A DNA stretch of 64,000 nucleotides from Pseudomonas sp. DTU_2021_1001937_2_SI_NGA_ILE_001 (GCF_032463525.1 NZ_CP135971.1:4776501-4840500); one strand, 5' to 3'; shown: positions 51,516-63,217, numbered from the stretch's first letter. Notes: generated by a model from the letters alone, not told the origin. Translations and numbers: made by a program.

Positions 51516-52910
51516 ATGGATGACCACGGACGCAGCCCTTCCAATAACCAGCCAATCCTTTACGTGCTCGATACCAATGTATTGATCCATGATCCAAATG
51601 CCCTGCTGAACTTCGAAGAACACCACGTCGCCATTCCCATGACCGTCCTGGAGGAACTGGACAAACTCAAGGATGGCAAGCATTCGGTCGCCGCCGAGTG
51701 CCGCCAGGCCATTCGCCTGATCGACAAGACCCTGGGCGAGGCCTGCCCCGAGGATGTCGAGAAGGGCGTGCCCATCGACCGCGGTACCGGAATCTTCAAG
51801 GGGCACCTGTCGATTCTGATGAGCCGTCACGACGAACCCAACAGCCCGCTGCCTGAACACCTCAACGATAACATCATCATCAACCAGCTCATCGACCTGC
51901 ATGCGCGTAACAAGGAACGCGACGTGGTGCTGGTCACCAAGGACATCAACATGCGCCTGAAGGCGCGTGCCTGTGGCATCGCCGCCGAAGACTACAGCAC
52001 CGACCAGCTGGTCGATGACGTATCGCTGCTGTCGCGCGGTTATCACGAACTCAGCGGTTCGTTCTGGGAGCGTGTCAACAAGGTCGACACCCGCCAGGAT
52101 CATGGCCGTACCTGGCACCGGGTGCAGCTCAACGAGAACCTGCCTTCGGTACACATCAACGAGTTCATCATCGATGAACAGGGCTTCGTCGGCTGGGTCA
52201 AGGGCGTGCGCAACGACGAGCTGATCATTCTCGACATGCATCAGGAGCCGTTGCTGCATCAGGAGGCGTGGGGGCTGAAGCCGCGTGATATCCACCAGGC
52301 GCTGGCGCTGTTCGCGTTGCTCGACCCGGATATCCACCTGGTCAACCTGTCCGGTGCCGCCGGCTCCGGCAAGACCATCCTGGCCCTGGCCGCCGCCATC
52401 GAGCAGACCATGGTCACCAAACGCTACCGGCGCATCATCGCCACCCGCAGCGTGCAGGGGCTGGACCAGGAGATCGGCTTCCTGCCGGGTACCGAGGCGG
52501 AGAAGATGGAGCCCTGGCTGGGGGCCATCACCGACAACCTCGAAGCCTTGCACATGGAGGACGAAAACACCCACGGCAGCGTCGACTACATCCTCAGCAA
52601 GGTGCCGCTGCAGTTCAAATCCCTCAACTACATCCGCGGGCGCAGCTTCCAGCAGAGCCTGATCCTGATCGACGAATGCCAAAACCTCACGCCGCACCAG
52701 ATCAAGACCATCATCACCCGCGCCGGTGCGGGCTCGAAGGTCGTGTGCCTGGGTAACCTGGCGCAGATCGACACCCCCTACCTGTCGGCCACCAGTTCGG
52801 GGCTGACCTACATGACGGAGCGCTTCAAGGACTTCCCCAACGGCGTGCACATCACCCTGCAGGGCGTGCCACGTTCCATCCTCGCCGAATACGCCGAGAG
52901 CCACCTGTAA
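51516..52910 (+). CDS. PIN-PhoH family ATPase
   Basis: 464 residues. The N-terminal PIN nuclease-like domain ([39 protein letters not shown]) is fused to a C-terminal PhoH ATPase domain. Walker A is [15 protein letters not shown] and Walker B is [17 protein letters not shown]. This is the long PhoH2/YlaK-type architecture, linked to RNA unwinding and cleavage, and not the short PhoH beside ybeY. AAAGGTGAG upstream serves as ribosome site. No clear Pho box was seen. Confidence 0.9.
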   Translation: MDDHGRSPSNNQPILYVLDTNVLIHDPNALLNFEEHHVAIPMTVLEELDKLKDGKHSVAAECRQAIRLIDKTLGEACPEDVEKGVPIDRGTGIFKGHLSILMSRHDEPNSPLPEHLNDNIIINQLIDLHARNKERDVVLVTKDINMRLKARACGIAAEDYSTDQLVDDVSLLSRGYHELSGSFWERVNKVDTRQDHGRTWHRVQLNENLPSVHINEFIIDEQGFVGWVKGVRNDELIILDMHQEPLLHQEAWGLKPRDIHQALALFALLDPDIHLVNLSGAAGSGKTILALAAAIEQTMVTKRYRRIIATRSVQGLDQEIGFLPGTEAEKMEPWLGAITDNLEALHMEDENTHGSVDYILSKVPLQFKSLNYIRGRSFQQSLILIDECQNLTPHQIKTIITRAGAGSKVVCLGNLAQIDTPYLSATSSGLTYMTERFKDFPNGVHITLQGVPRSILAEYAESHL

Positions 52911-52967
52911 GCGGCAAGCCGCAGGCCGGAGCCTTACCGTCCGGCCTGCGGCTGGTAGCTTGTCGCT
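52909..52967. repeat. REP-type hairpin after phoH
   Basis: AGCCGCAGGCCGGA and TCCGGCCTGCGGCT form a perfect 14-bp stem (52917-52953) directly after the PhoH stop. The AAGCGGCAAGCCGC head and AGCTTGTCGCT tail are shared with the algD-alg8 gap. Confidence 0.7.
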
Positions 52968-53011
52968 CGTCGCTTGCCTACAATCCTCACTCCTGTTCCG
53001 GAGTGAAGGCT

Positions 53012-53494
53012 GTGCTGACTCATCTCGATTCCCAAGGCCATGCCAACATGGTCGACGTCACCGACAAGGCCGTGACCTTCCGCGAAGCGGTCGCCCAGGC
53101 GCGTGTGCGCATGCTGCCCGCCACCCTGCAGATGATCGTCGCCGGTGGCCACCCCAAGGGCGACGTATTCGCCGTGGCGCGCATCGCCGGCATCCAGGCG
53201 GCGAAGAAAACCAGTGACCTGATCCCCCTTTGTCATCCGCTGATGCTCACCGGCGTCAAGGTCGAGCTGCGCGCCGATGGCGACGACGCGGTGCTGATCA
53301 CCAGCCGTTGCAAGCTGGCCGGGCAGACCGGTGTGGAAATGGAAGCGCTGACCGCCGCCAGCGTCGCGGCCCTGACGATCTACGACATGTGCAAGGCGGT
53401 GGACCGCGGCATGGTCATCGAAGCGGTGCAACTGCTGGAAAAGCTCGGCGGCAAGAGCGGCCACTTCATCGCCGGTCAGGAGTCCCAGGCATGA
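53012..53494 (+). CDS. moaC: Cyclic pyranopterin monophosphate synthase MoaC
   Basis: 160 residues. It makes cyclic pyranopterin monophosphate in molybdenum cofactor synthesis after MoaA. Signatures are [36 protein letters not shown] and [23 protein letters not shown] 53012 ([15 protein letters not shown]) has GGAG 8 bases upstream and matches the usual start; GTG 53003 overlaps that site. Its stop overlaps the moaD start as ATGA. Confidence 0.93.
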   Translation: MLTHLDSQGHANMVDVTDKAVTFREAVAQARVRMLPATLQMIVAGGHPKGDVFAVARIAGIQAAKKTSDLIPLCHPLMLTGVKVELRADGDDAVLITSRCKLAGQTGVEMEALTAASVAALTIYDMCKAVDRGMVIEAVQLLEKLGGKSGHFIAGQESQA

Positions 53495-53736
53495 GCCTTA
53501 CCGTGCAGTATTTCGCTCGTTACCGTGAAGCGCTGGGACTCGATAGCGAAGAGCTGGCTGCCTCTTTCGCCAGCCTCGCCGAGGTGCGCGAACACCTGCT
53601 GGCACGCGGCGCTGCCTGGCAGGTGCTGGCCGAGCCCGGCCTGATGTGCGCGCGTAACCAGGAGCTGTGCTCATTGGCCGAGCCCGTGCAGGACGGCGAC
53701 GAGCTGGCATTCTTCCCGCCCGTGACCGGAGGCTGA
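53491..53736 (+). CDS. moaD: Molybdopterin synthase sulfur carrier MoaD
   Basis: 81 residues with the ubiquitin-like fold ([19 protein letters not shown]) and the essential C-terminal Gly-Gly (FFPPVTGG), which is thiocarboxylated to donate sulfur to MoaE. It overlaps moaC by 4 bases and precedes moaE by 2. Confidence 0.93.
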   Translation: MSLTVQYFARYREALGLDSEELAASFASLAEVREHLLARGAAWQVLAEPGLMCARNQELCSLAEPVQDGDELAFFPPVTGG

Positions 53737-53738
53737 GC

Positions 53739-54188
53739 ATGGTCGTGAGGGTGCAGCAGGCGCCGTTCGACGCCGGTGCCGAGGTCAATGCGCTGCACGC
53801 CGCCAACCGTGGCGTCGGGGCGGTGGTCAGCTTCGTCGGCTATGTGCGGGATTTCAACGATGGCAATGCGGTGTCGGGGATGTTCCTGGAGCACTACCCC
53901 GGCATGACCGAGAAGGCCCTCGGGCTGATCGTCGAGCAAGCGCGTGAGCGCTGGCCGTTGCTGGGGGTCGAGGTGCTGCACCGCGTCGGCCAGCTGGAGC
54001 CTGGCGAGCCTATCGTCTTCGTCGGCGTGACCAGTGCACATCGCGGCGCTGCCTTCGAGGCCTGTGAGTTCATCATGGATTACCTGAAGACCCGCGCGCC
54101 CTTCTGGAAGCGCGAAGACACCCCTGCCGGCCCGCGCTGGGTCGACGGCCGCGCCAGCGACCAGCAGGCCGCCAAACGCTGGGAATAG
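53739..54188 (+). CDS. moaE: Molybdopterin synthase catalytic subunit MoaE
   Basis: 149 residues. It forms the MoaD2-MoaE2 complex that inserts the dithiolene sulfurs. GAVVSFVGYVRDFNDGN, EHYPGMTEKAL, HRVGQLEPGEPIVFVGV and the catalytic-lysine region YLKTRAPFWKRE are clear. GGAGGC lies 5 bases before ATG 53739. moaA, moaB and mogA are not in the window. Confidence 0.94.
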   Translation: MVVRVQQAPFDAGAEVNALHAANRGVGAVVSFVGYVRDFNDGNAVSGMFLEHYPGMTEKALGLIVEQARERWPLLGVEVLHRVGQLEPGEPIVFVGVTSAHRGAAFEACEFIMDYLKTRAPFWKREDTPAGPRWVDGRASDQQAAKRWE

Positions 54189-54266
54189 CCTCGCCAGGCA
54201 TCTGGCTGAAGCCCGTGCGTTCGGTCTGACGTTGCGTGGCTCGGCAAGCGGCGTCAGCCGCGAACA

Positions 54267-54283
54267 GGCCGGTCCTGCCGGCC
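54267..54283. repeat. Short palindrome in the moaE-rhlB gap
   Basis: GGCCGG and CCGGCC around TCCTG, with GGCAAGCGGCGTCAGCCGCGAACAG before it, give a REP-like pair of palindromes between convergent genes. Confidence 0.5.
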
Positions 54284-54297
54284 CATTTCCATTCCGC

Positions 54298-55782
54298 TCA
54301 GGAGCGCTGGCGTACCACTGGGCGCAGCAGTTCGGTGGGTGGCATCTCGCAGCTGATCTTGCGCCCCAGCTTCTCTTCGATGGCTGGCAACTGGTAGGAG
54401 TCGTCTTCGCCGGCAAAGCTGATCGACACGCCATCGGCGCCCGCACGGCCGGTACGGCCGATTCGGTGCACGTAATCGTCGGGCACTTCGGGCAGGGTGA
54501 AATTGATCACATGGCTGATGCCGTCGATATGAATGCCGCGACCGGCCACGTCGGTGGCCACCAGCACGCGGATCTTGCCTTCCCGGAAGCCTTCCAGGGT
54601 CTTGATGCGCTTGTGCTGCGGCACGTCGCCGGACAATTGCGCGGCATTCACGCCGTCGCGTACCAGACGCTCTTCGATGCGCCGCACTTCGTCCTTGCGA
54701 TTGGCGAAGACCATGACCCGCTCCCAGCCATTGTCGTTGACCAGGTTGTACAGCAGCTTGTACTTGTCGGCCGAGGCCACGGCATATACATGCTGCTCGA
54801 CGTTCTTGTTGGCCACGCCTTCGGCTTCGATCTCGACGATGGCCGGGTCGACGGTCCACTGGCGTGCCAGGTTCATCACGTCGTCGGTGAATGTGGCAGA
54901 GAACAGCAGGGTCTGGCGTTCGCCCTTGTAAGGGGTCTGGCGGATGATCTGGCGCACCTGCGGGATGAAGCCCATGTCGAGCATGCGGTCGGCTTCGTCC
55001 AGCACCATGACCTCGACCATGTCCAGGTGCACTTCGCCGCGCTGGTTGAAATCCAGCAGGCGGCCTGGCGTGGCGACCAGGATGTCGCAGAAGCGGGCTT
55101 CGAGCTGTTTGAGTTGCTTGTCGAACTCCATGCCGCCGACGAAGGTCATGACATTCAGCCCGGTGTAGCGGGTCAGCGCTTCGGCGTCCTTGGCGATCTG
55201 TACCACCAGCTCGCGGGTAGGCGCGATGATCAGTGCTCGCGGCTCACCCATGTAGCGTTCCGCCGGGGGCGGGGTCTGCAGCAGCTGGGTGATGGTGGAG
55301 ATGAGGAACGCGGCGGTCTTGCCGGTGCCGGTCTGGGCGCGACCGATGGCGTCCTGGCCCTTGAGGGTGTAGCCCAGTACGCCGGCCTGGATCGGTGTGC
55401 AATACGGGAAGCCGAGGTCGTGGATGGCGTGCATCAGCTCGGGGGCGAGCTTGAAGTCGTGGAAACGGGTCTTGCCTTCCTGTGGCTCGACGACGAAGTC
55501 CTCGAGCTTCCAGGTGTCTACAGGCTTGGATGCCCGCTCACGGCGCGGGCGGGGCTGCGCCGGTTTGTCGCTCCTGGCTTTCTCGGTTCTTTCGGTCTTG
55601 GCCGTTTTATCGGCCCTGGGCGCACGCGGGCGTTCGGGCTCGCTGGCCTTCGCCACTGGCGCTTCAGGGGCGGCTGGCGGGGCAGGGCGGTCTTCGCGGA
55701 TCACGGCGGCGGATGTTGTCGGAGCAGGCTCGAATGGCTCGGCGGCGCTTTTTCCGAACATCTTCTTGAGTGCTTTGAGCAC
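54298..55782 (-). CDS. rhlB: DEAD-box ATP-dependent RNA helicase (RhlB-like)
   Basis: 494 residues. An N-terminal disordered, Arg/Lys/Pro-rich extension (about residues 15-90) precedes the helicase core: Q motif [10 protein letters not shown], Walker [16 protein letters not shown] box [12 protein letters not shown] in FSATFTDDV, and [10 protein letters not shown]. It unwinds short RNA duplexes; RhlB members join the RNase E degradosome. The long basic N-terminus may bind RNA. RhlB rather than RhlE is favoured by the core sequence, not by context. Confidence 0.85.
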   Translation of the reverse strand: MLKALKKMFGKSAAEPFEPAPTTSAAVIREDRPAPPAAPEAPVAKASEPERPRAPRADKTAKTERTEKARSDKPAQPRPRRERASKPVDTWKLEDFVVEPQEGKTRFHDFKLAPELMHAIHDLGFPYCTPIQAGVLGYTLKGQDAIGRAQTGTGKTAAFLISTITQLLQTPPPAERYMGEPRALIIAPTRELVVQIAKDAEALTRYTGLNVMTFVGGMEFDKQLKQLEARFCDILVATPGRLLDFNQRGEVHLDMVEVMVLDEADRMLDMGFIPQVRQIIRQTPYKGERQTLLFSATFTDDVMNLARQWTVDPAIVEIEAEGVANKNVEQHVYAVASADKYKLLYNLVNDNGWERVMVFANRKDEVRRIEERLVRDGVNAAQLSGDVPQHKRIKTLEGFREGKIRVLVATDVAGRGIHIDGISHVINFTLPEVPDDYVHRIGRTGRAGADGVSISFAGEDDSYQLPAIEEKLGRKISCEMPPTELLRPVVRQRS

Positions 55783-55868
55783 GGTCTTCTCGTCAATTGG
55801 TCAAGGAATGTACGCCCAGCAGTGTAAAGCAAGTTGCTGGCTCGGCGTAGTGGCATGCAAACCTGGCT

Positions 55869-55903
55869 ACAGGCTGCCTGGCGAAGCGGTCCAGGCAGCC
55901 TGT
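55869..55903 (-). terminator. Perfect 13-bp stem after the carboxylesterase gene
   Basis: ACAGGCTGCCTGG and CCAGGCAGCCTGT with a 9-base loop, 5 bases beyond the esterase stop and before rhlB in the same direction. Little T run follows on the minus strand. Confidence 0.65.
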
Positions 55904-55907
55904 GCTG

Positions 55908-57050
<1,143 letters not shown>

Positions 57051-58079
57051 ATGAAGATGTTGAAATCCACCCTGGCTGTAGTGACCGCTGTAGCCGCACT
57101 GGGCGTAACTGGTGTGGCCAATGCCGGCGCGACCCTGGATGCCGTACAGAAGAAGGGCTTCGTACAGTGCGGCGTCAGTGACGGTCTGCCAGGTTTCTCC
57201 GTTCCGGATGCCAAGGGCACCATCACCGGTATCGACGCGGACGTCTGCCGCGCCGTGGCCGCTGCCGTATTCGGCGACGCCACCAAGGTCAAGTTCAGCC
57301 AGCTGAACGCCAAGGAGCGCTTCACCGCCCTGCAGTCCGGCGAGATCGACGTGCTGTCGCGCAACACCACCTGGACCAGCTCGCGTGACTCGGGCATGGG
57401 CCTGGTCTTCGCTGGCGTGACCTACTACGACGGCATCGGCTTCCTGGTGAACAACAAGCTGGGCGTGAAGAGTGCCAAGGAACTGGACGGCGCCACCATC
57501 TGCATCCAGGCCGGTACCACCACCGAGCTGAACGTCTCCGACTACTTCCGCGCCAACGGCCTGAAGTACACCCCCATCACCTTCGACACCTCCGATGAAA
57601 GCGCCAAGTCGCTGGAAAGCGGCCGTTGCGACGTACTGACCTCCGACCAGTCGCAGCTGTACGCACAGCGCAGCAAGCTGGCCAGCCCTGACTCCTACAT
57701 CGTTCTGCCGGAAGTGATCTCCAAGGAGCCTCTGGGCCCGGTCGTGCGTAAAGGCGACGAAGAGTGGTTCTCCATCGTCAAGTGGACCCTGTTCGCCATG
57801 CTCAACGCCGAAGAAGCCGGCATCACTTCGAAGAACGTCGAAGCCGAAGCCAAGAGCACCAAGAACCCTGACGTCGCCCGTATGCTGGGTGCCGACGGTG
57901 AGTACGGCAAGGACCTGAAGCTGCCGAAGGACTGGGTCGTCAAGATCGTCAAGCAGGTCGGTAACTACGGTGAAGTGTTCGAGCGCAACCTGGGCGAGAA
58001 CACCCCTCTGAAGATCAAGCGTGGCCTGAACGCCCTGTGGAACAAGGGTGGCATCCAGTACGCTCCACCAATCCGCTGA
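57051..58079 (+). CDS. aapJ: General L-amino acid ABC transporter substrate-binding protein
   Basis: 342 residues. A signal peptide (KSTLAVVTAVAALGVTGVANA) precedes the mature GATLDAVQKKGFVQCGVSDG. GFSVPDAKGTITGIDADVCR and RDSGMGLVFAGVTYYDGIGF are typical of the broad-specificity Aap/Bzt family. Periplasmic receptor for the AapQ/AapM/AapP permease. GGAGG lies 7 bases upstream of ATG. Followed by a strong hairpin before aapQ, as is common for abundant binding proteins. Confidence 0.93.
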   Translation: MKMLKSTLAVVTAVAALGVTGVANAGATLDAVQKKGFVQCGVSDGLPGFSVPDAKGTITGIDADVCRAVAAAVFGDATKVKFSQLNAKERFTALQSGEIDVLSRNTTWTSSRDSGMGLVFAGVTYYDGIGFLVNNKLGVKSAKELDGATICIQAGTTTELNVSDYFRANGLKYTPITFDTSDESAKSLESGRCDVLTSDQSQLYAQRSKLASPDSYIVLPEVISKEPLGPVVRKGDEEWFSIVKWTLFAMLNAEEAGITSKNVEAEAKSTKNPDVARMLGADGEYGKDLKLPKDWVVKIVKQVGNYGEVFERNLGENTPLKIKRGLNALWNKGGIQYAPPIR

Positions 58080-58089
58080 TATGACCCTG

Positions 58090-58119
58090 CGCCCGGCCGC
58101 CTGAACAGGCCGCCGGGCG
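58090..58119 (+). promoter_or_regulatory. Intercistronic hairpin aapJ-aapQ
   Basis: CGCCCGGC/GCCGGGCG outer and GCCTG/CAGGC inner arms form a strong 13-pair stem 10 bases after the aapJ stop, with no T run. It probably protects aapJ mRNA or cuts readthrough so that the binding protein exceeds the permease. Confidence 0.65.
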
Positions 58120-58152
58120 TTCTGTACTGTTCCATCTCTTCCGGGGCATTTC

Positions 58153-59334
58153 ATGCAAAACAACATCGACGCACCCAAGCAAAGGCTCACCCTGAGCGAC
58201 CCCAAAGTGCGCGCCTGGCTATTCCAGATCATCACCGTCGTGGCGGTGGTCTCCCTGGGCTGGTTCCTGTTCGATAACACTCAGAACAACCTGGAGCACC
58301 GCGGAATCACTTCCGGCTTCGGTTTCCTGGATCGCAGCGCAGGCTTCGGTATTGCCCAGCACCTGATCGACTACACCGAGGCGGACAGCTACGCCCGGGT
58401 CTTCCTGATCGGCCTGCTCAATACCTTGCTGGTGTCTTTCATCGGCATCGTCCTGGCGACTCTGCTGGGCTTCATCATCGGTATCGCACGTCTGTCGTCC
58501 AACTGGATGGTCAACAAGCTGGCGACTGTCTATGTCGAAGTCTTCCGTAACATTCCGCCGTTGCTGCAGATCCTGTTCTGGTACTTCGCGGTGTTCCTGA
58601 CCCTGCCGGGTCCGCGCGCTGCGCATGGCTACTTCGACATGTTCTACGTCAGCAGCCGCGGCCTGAACATGCCCAAGGCGCTGGCCGCCGAAGGCCTGAC
58701 CCCCTTCTTGGTCAGCGTACTGGTGGCCATCGTCGCCACTGTGTTCATGAACCGCTGGGCCAACAAACGCTTCGAACTCACCGGCGAACCGTTCCACAAG
58801 TTCTGGGCCAGCCTGGCCATCCTGATCGTGGTTCCCGGCCTGAGCATGGCGCTGTTCGGCGTTCCCGTGCACTGGGAAATGCCCGAGCTGCGTGGCTTCA
58901 ACTTCGTTGGCGGCTGGGTGCTGATTCCCGAGCTGCTGGCCCTGACCCTGGCTCTCACCGTCTACACCGCGGCGTTCATCGCCGAGATCGTACGCTCGGG
59001 TATCAAGTCGGTCAGCCATGGCCAGACCGAAGCGGCCCGTTCGCTGGGCCTGCGCCCCGGCCCGACGCTGCGCAAGGTGATCATTCCCCAGGCCCTGCGG
59101 GTGATCATTCCGCCGCTGACCAGCCAGTACCTGAACCTGGTGAAGAACTCTTCGCTGGCGGCCGGTATCGGCTACCCCGAGATGGTCTCGCTGTTCGCCG
59201 GTACCGTACTCAACCAGACCGGTCAGGCCATCGAGGTCATTGCCATCACCATGAGCGTGTACCTGGCAATCAGCATCAGCATCTCCCTGCTGATGAACTG
59301 GTACAACAAGCGCATTGCGCTGATCGAGCGGTGA
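58153..59334 (+). CDS. aapQ: Amino acid ABC transporter permease AapQ
   Basis: 393 residues with about eight membrane spans and a large insert. The permease signature EAARSLGLRPGPTLRKVIIPQALRVIIPP is near the C-terminus, and VEVFRNIPPLLQILFWYF is a second conserved segment. It forms the channel with AapM. It starts 73 bases after aapJ and ends 10 before aapM. Confidence 0.93.
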   Translation: MQNNIDAPKQRLTLSDPKVRAWLFQIITVVAVVSLGWFLFDNTQNNLEHRGITSGFGFLDRSAGFGIAQHLIDYTEADSYARVFLIGLLNTLLVSFIGIVLATLLGFIIGIARLSSNWMVNKLATVYVEVFRNIPPLLQILFWYFAVFLTLPGPRAAHGYFDMFYVSSRGLNMPKALAAEGLTPFLVSVLVAIVATVFMNRWANKRFELTGEPFHKFWASLAILIVVPGLSMALFGVPVHWEMPELRGFNFVGGWVLIPELLALTLALTVYTAAFIAEIVRSGIKSVSHGQTEAARSLGLRPGPTLRKVIIPQALRVIIPPLTSQYLNLVKNSSLAAGIGYPEMVSLFAGTVLNQTGQAIEVIAITMSVYLAISISISLLMNWYNKRIALIER

Positions 59335-59344
59335 GGAAACGCGC

Positions 59345-60442
59345 ATGAGCACACATATTTTCAAACCCAACCTGGCGCCGCCCAAGACCACCGTCGGCGT
59401 GGTCGGCTGGATGCGCTCGAACCTGTTCTCGAGCTGGTTCAACACCCTGCTGACGCTGTTCTCGCTGTATCTGGTGTGGCTGATCGTACCGCCACTGATC
59501 AGCTGGGCCATCCTGGATGCGAACTGGAGCGGCACCACCCGCGCCGACTGTACCAAGGCTGGCGCCTGCTGGGTGTTCATCGAGCAGCGTTTCGGCCAGT
59601 TCATGTACGGCTACTTCCCCAGCGAACAACGCTGGCGCGTCGACCTGACCGTGATCCTGGCCATCGTCGGCGTCGCCCCGCTGTTCATCAAGGCCATGCC
59701 GCGCAAGCTGGCCTACGGCCTGGTGTTCCTGGTGGCTTATCCGATCATCGCCTTCTACCTGCTGCGTGGCGGCGCGTTCGGCCTGACCCCCGTGGCGACC
59801 AGCCAGTGGGGCGGCCTGATGCTGACCCTGGTGATCGCCACCGTGGGCATCGTCGGTGCCTTGCCGCTGGGTATTCTGCTGGCGCTGGGGCGGCGTTCGA
59901 ACATGCCGGCGGTGAAGGTGGTCTGCGTGACCTTCATCGAGTTCTGGCGTGGCGTGCCGCTGATCACCGTACTGTTCATGTCTTCGGTGATGCTGCCGCT
60001 GTTCCTGCCTGAGGGCATGAACTTCGACAAGCTGCTGCGGGCGCTGATCGGCGTGATCCTGTTCCAGTCGGCGTACATCGCCGAGGTGGTGCGCGGTGGC
60101 ATGCAGGCCATTCCCAAGGGCCAGTACGAGGCCGCTGCGGCCATGGGCCTGGGCTACTGGCGTGCCATGGGCCTGGTGATCCTGCCGCAAGCCCTGAAGC
60201 TGGTCATTCCCGGCATCGTCAACACCTTCATCGCCCTGTTCAAGGACACCAGCCTGGTGATCATCATCGGCCTGTTCGACCTGCTCAACAGTGTCAAGCA
60301 GGCTGCGGCCGACCCGACCTGGCTGGGCATGGCCACCGAAGGCTATGTCTTCGCGGCCCTGGTGTTCTGGATTTTCTGTTTCGGTATGTCCCGCTACTCC
60401 ATGCATCTGGAGCGCAAGCTGGACACTGGCCACAAGCGTTAG
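59345..60442 (+). CDS. aapM: Amino acid ABC transporter permease AapM
   Basis: 365 residues, partner of Aap[21 protein letters not shown] and [29 protein letters not shown] mark the permease domain. Spans run through the C-terminal half ([23 protein letters not shown]). It ends 10 bases before aapP. Confidence 0.93.
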   Translation: MSTHIFKPNLAPPKTTVGVVGWMRSNLFSSWFNTLLTLFSLYLVWLIVPPLISWAILDANWSGTTRADCTKAGACWVFIEQRFGQFMYGYFPSEQRWRVDLTVILAIVGVAPLFIKAMPRKLAYGLVFLVAYPIIAFYLLRGGAFGLTPVATSQWGGLMLTLVIATVGIVGALPLGILLALGRRSNMPAVKVVCVTFIEFWRGVPLITVLFMSSVMLPLFLPEGMNFDKLLRALIGVILFQSAYIAEVVRGGMQAIPKGQYEAAAAMGLGYWRAMGLVILPQALKLVIPGIVNTFIALFKDTSLVIIIGLFDLLNSVKQAAADPTWLGMATEGYVFAALVFWIFCFGMSRYSMHLERKLDTGHKR

Positions 60443-60452
60443 GAGTTTCGTG

Positions 60453-61217
60453 ATGAGTGAAGCAGTCAAAAAGCCTCTGGGCCCTGAAGGCATGATTCGC
60501 CTGGAAGGTGTCCACAAGTGGTACGGCCAGTTCCATGTGCTCAAGGACATCAACCTGAACGTCCGTCAGGGCGAGCGTATCGTGTTGTGCGGGCCGTCCG
60601 GCTCGGGCAAGTCGACCACCATTCGCTGCATCAACCGCCTGGAAGAGCACCAGCAGGGTCGGATCATCGTCGACGGGACGGAGCTGACCTCCGACCTGCG
60701 GCAGATCGAGACCATCCGCCGCGAGGTGGGCATGGTGTTCCAGCATTTCAACCTGTTCCCGCACCTGACCATTCTGCAGAACTGCACCCTGGCTCCGATG
60801 TGGGTGCGCAAGATGCCGAAGAAGCAGGCCGAAGAGATCGCCATGCACTACCTGCAGCGCGTGCGTATTCCGGAGCAGGCCAACAAGTATCCAGGCCAGC
60901 TGTCCGGTGGCCAGCAGCAGCGTGTGGCGATCGCCCGCGCCCTGTGCATGAAGCCCAAGATCATGCTGTTCGACGAGCCGACCTCGGCACTCGATCCGGA
61001 AATGGTCAAGGAAGTACTGGACACCATGGTCAGCCTGGCCGAAGAAGGCATGACCATGCTCTGCGTGACTCACGAGATGGGCTTCGCCCGCACCGTGGCC
61101 AACCGCGTGATCTTCATGGACCGTGGCGAAATCGTCGAACAGGCCGCGCCTGACGACTTCTTCGACAACCCGCAGAGCGACCGCACCAGGCTGTTCCTCA
61201 GCCAGATCATCCACTGA
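60453..61217 (+). CDS. aapP: Amino acid ABC transporter ATPase AapP
   Basis: 254 residues. Walker A is [16 protein letters not shown], the signature is [15 protein letters not shown], Walker B is [15 protein letters not shown] (the sequence starts [10 protein letters not shown]), and the H loop is VTHEMGFA. It powers uptake of L-amino acids through AapQ/AapM. ATG 60453 ([13 protein letters not shown]) follows AGGAG; the longer open frame is an overlap shadow. An intrinsic terminator follows. Confidence 0.95.
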   Translation: MSEAVKKPLGPEGMIRLEGVHKWYGQFHVLKDINLNVRQGERIVLCGPSGSGKSTTIRCINRLEEHQQGRIIVDGTELTSDLRQIETIRREVGMVFQHFNLFPHLTILQNCTLAPMWVRKMPKKQAEEIAMHYLQRVRIPEQANKYPGQLSGGQQQRVAIARALCMKPKIMLFDEPTSALDPEMVKEVLDTMVSLAEEGMTMLCVTHEMGFARTVANRVIFMDRGEIVEQAAPDDFFDNPQSDRTRLFLSQIIH

Positions 61218-61243
61218 TCGGCCGAACCTGCAGCGTAGAAGAA

Positions 61244-61268
61244 CCGGGCCTGGCGCCCGGTTTTTTTA
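61244..61268 (+). terminator. Intrinsic terminator of the aap operon
   Basis: ACCGGGC and GCCCGGT with a 5-base loop, then seven T residues, 26 bases after the aapP stop. Confidence 0.92.
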
Positions 61269-61399
61269 TGCCTGGCGCAGGGGCCTCGGGTGTACGCCGG
61301 GGCCAGGCAATTGCGCTGAACCTTGTCAGCCGCCGCCTTCTCCAACAGGATAGCTGCCCCCCTTACTGCCCGAGGGGCCTGACTGTTCCTGAGGATTCA

Positions 61400-62659
61400 A
61401 TGACTGCCCAGCTTCCCCGCCAGCCCGATCACCCGTCCAGCCCGGACGCAAGCCAGACATCCGACCCGGCCAAACCCGGCGTCAGCGCGCGGCGCAGCGG
61501 GTTGTTGCTGCTGGGCCTGGTGCTGGTGGCGCTCAACTTGCGGCCGGCGTTGTCGAGCATCGCGCCGCTGCTCAACGATGTTTCCGCCGCCCTGGGCCTG
61601 TCGGCCGCCGAGGCGGGCTTGCTGACCACGCTGCCCGTGCTGTGCCTGGGGCTGTTCGCACCGCTGGCGCCGCTGTTGGCGAGACGTTTCGGCAGCGAGC
61701 GGGTGGTGCTCTGGGTGCTGCTGTTGTTGGCCAGCGGCGTGCTGCTGCGCAGTAACCTGGGGGCGTTCGGGCTGTTCGCCGGAAGCCTGGTGGCAGGCGC
61801 CTGCATCGGCATCATCGGCGTGCTGTTGCCGGGCATCGTCAAGCGCGATTTCCCTCACCAGGCCGGCACCATGACCGGTGTCTACACCATGGCTTTGTGC
61901 CTGGGCGCGGCCACGGCGGCGGCCAGCAGCGTGCCGTTGAGTCAGGCGTTCGGCGACCTGTGGACGGTCGGCCTGGGCTTCTGGGTCGTCCCGGCTGTAC
62001 TGGCTGCAATGGTCTGGTGGCCGCAGGCGCGCAGCGCCCATGCCCTGCAGCAGGACCGCTACCGGGTCATCGGTTTGTGGCGTGACCGCCTGGCCTGGCA
62101 GGTCACTCTGTACATGGGGCTGCAGTCATCGCTGGCCTATATCGTGTTCGGCTGGCTGCCCTCGGTACTCATCGATCGCGGACTGGCCCCGGCGCAAGCC
62201 GGCCTGTTGCTGTCCGGTTCGATCCTCGTGCAACTGGTCAGTGCGTTGAGCGCACCTTGGCTGGCCACCCGAGGCAAGGACCAGCGGCTGGCGATCATCC
62301 TGGCCATGCTGCTGACCCTGGCGGGCCTGTTCGGCTGCCTGTATGCGCCGCTGCAGGGGCTGTGGGGCTGGGCCATTCTGCTGGGCCTGGGGCAGGGCGC
62401 GGCATTCAGCCTGGCCTTGGCGCTGATCGTGCTGCGCGCGGGCAATTCGCAAGTCGCCGCCAACCTGTCGAGCATGGCTCAGGGTGTGGGCTATACGTTG
62501 GCGTCCATGGGGCCTTTCGCCGTGGGGGTGGTGCATGACCTGACCGGCAGTTGGCAGGCCATCGGCTGGATCTTCGCCTTTCTGGGCTGTGGTTCGATGA
62601 TCGCCGCGCTGGGCGCGGGCAGGGCGCGCCAGGTACAGGTCAGCTGTGAAAAGGTCTGA
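61400..62659 (+). CDS. CynX/NimT-type MFS transporter
   Basis: 419 residues with about twelve membrane helices. ALNLRPALSSIAPLLNDVSAALGLSAAEAGLLTTLPVLCLG is the CynX signature (shown here over several helices). ATG 61400 (MTAQLPRQPDHPSS) follows GAGGA; the longer frame from 61268 lacks support. The N-terminal 30 residues are hydrophilic and Pro/Ser-rich. Cyanate is one known substrate of a relative, but the substrate here is unknown. Confidence 0.85.
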   Translation: MTAQLPRQPDHPSSPDASQTSDPAKPGVSARRSGLLLLGLVLVALNLRPALSSIAPLLNDVSAALGLSAAEAGLLTTLPVLCLGLFAPLAPLLARRFGSERVVLWVLLLLASGVLLRSNLGAFGLFAGSLVAGACIGIIGVLLPGIVKRDFPHQAGTMTGVYTMALCLGAATAAASSVPLSQAFGDLWTVGLGFWVVPAVLAAMVWWPQARSAHALQQDRYRVIGLWRDRLAWQVTLYMGLQSSLAYIVFGWLPSVLIDRGLAPAQAGLLLSGSILVQLVSALSAPWLATRGKDQRLAIILAMLLTLAGLFGCLYAPLQGLWGWAILLGLGQGAAFSLALALIVLRAGNSQVAANLSSMAQGVGYTLASMGPFAVGVVHDLTGSWQAIGWIFAFLGCGSMIAALGAGRARQVQVSCEKV

Positions 62660-62725
62660 TATGCCCCATGACAAATGCTGGCCTACTGCTTATCGTGCTC
62701 GGATCCCATTCCCGCGAGTCATTCC

Positions 62726-63217
62726 ATGAGCGACGATCCGCAAAGCCAGGCCAACGCCGACCTCATCACCGCTTTCTACCAGGCCTTCGCGCGCCTGGAT
62801 GCCGAAGCCATGTGCGCCTGCTACAGCGACGACGTGCTGTTCAGCGACCCGGTATTCGGTGAATTGCGCGGCGCACAGGCCAAGGACATGTGGCGCATGC
62901 TCACGTCTCGGGCCAAGGAATTCTCCGTGCGTTTCGACCAGGTGCAGGCCGACGCACATACGGGTTCGGCGCACTGGGTGGCGACCTACCTGTTCAGCCA
63001 GACCGGCAACACCGTGGTCAACGACATCCAGGCGCGTTTCGTGTTGCGTGACGGCAAGATCGTCGAGCACCACGACCACTTCGACCTGTGGCGCTGGTCG
63101 CGCCAGGCCTTGGGTACCAAGGGGCTGCTGCTGGGCTGGACGCCACTGGTGCAGAACGCCATCCGTGCCCAGGCGCAAAAGGGTCTGAAGGCCTTCTCCG
63201 GGCAACGCAATGCCTGA
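62726..63217 (+). CDS. NTF2-like (SnoaL-type) protein
   Basis: 163 residues. The cone-shaped NTF2 fold is suggested by [45 protein letters not shown] and [20 protein letters not shown]. Such domains act in isomerases, hydrolases or as binding proteins; the substrate is unknown. ATG 62726 (MSDDPQ) is used because it fits the family; GTG/TTG extensions do not. Its stop overlaps the next gene by 8 bases. Confidence 0.8.
   Translation: MSDDPQSQANADLITAFYQAFARLDAEAMCACYSDDVLFSDPVFGELRGAQAKDMWRMLTSRAKEFSVRFDQVQADAHTGSAHWVATYLFSQTGNTVVNDIQARFVLRDGKIVEHHDHFDLWRWSRQALGTKGLLLGWTPLVQNAIRAQAQKGLKAFSGQRNA

Noticed and set aside
52911..53011. Moco riboswitch upstream of moaC
   Set aside because: The gap is about 100 bases and is mostly explained by a REP-type stem; I see no conserved Moco RNA architecture.
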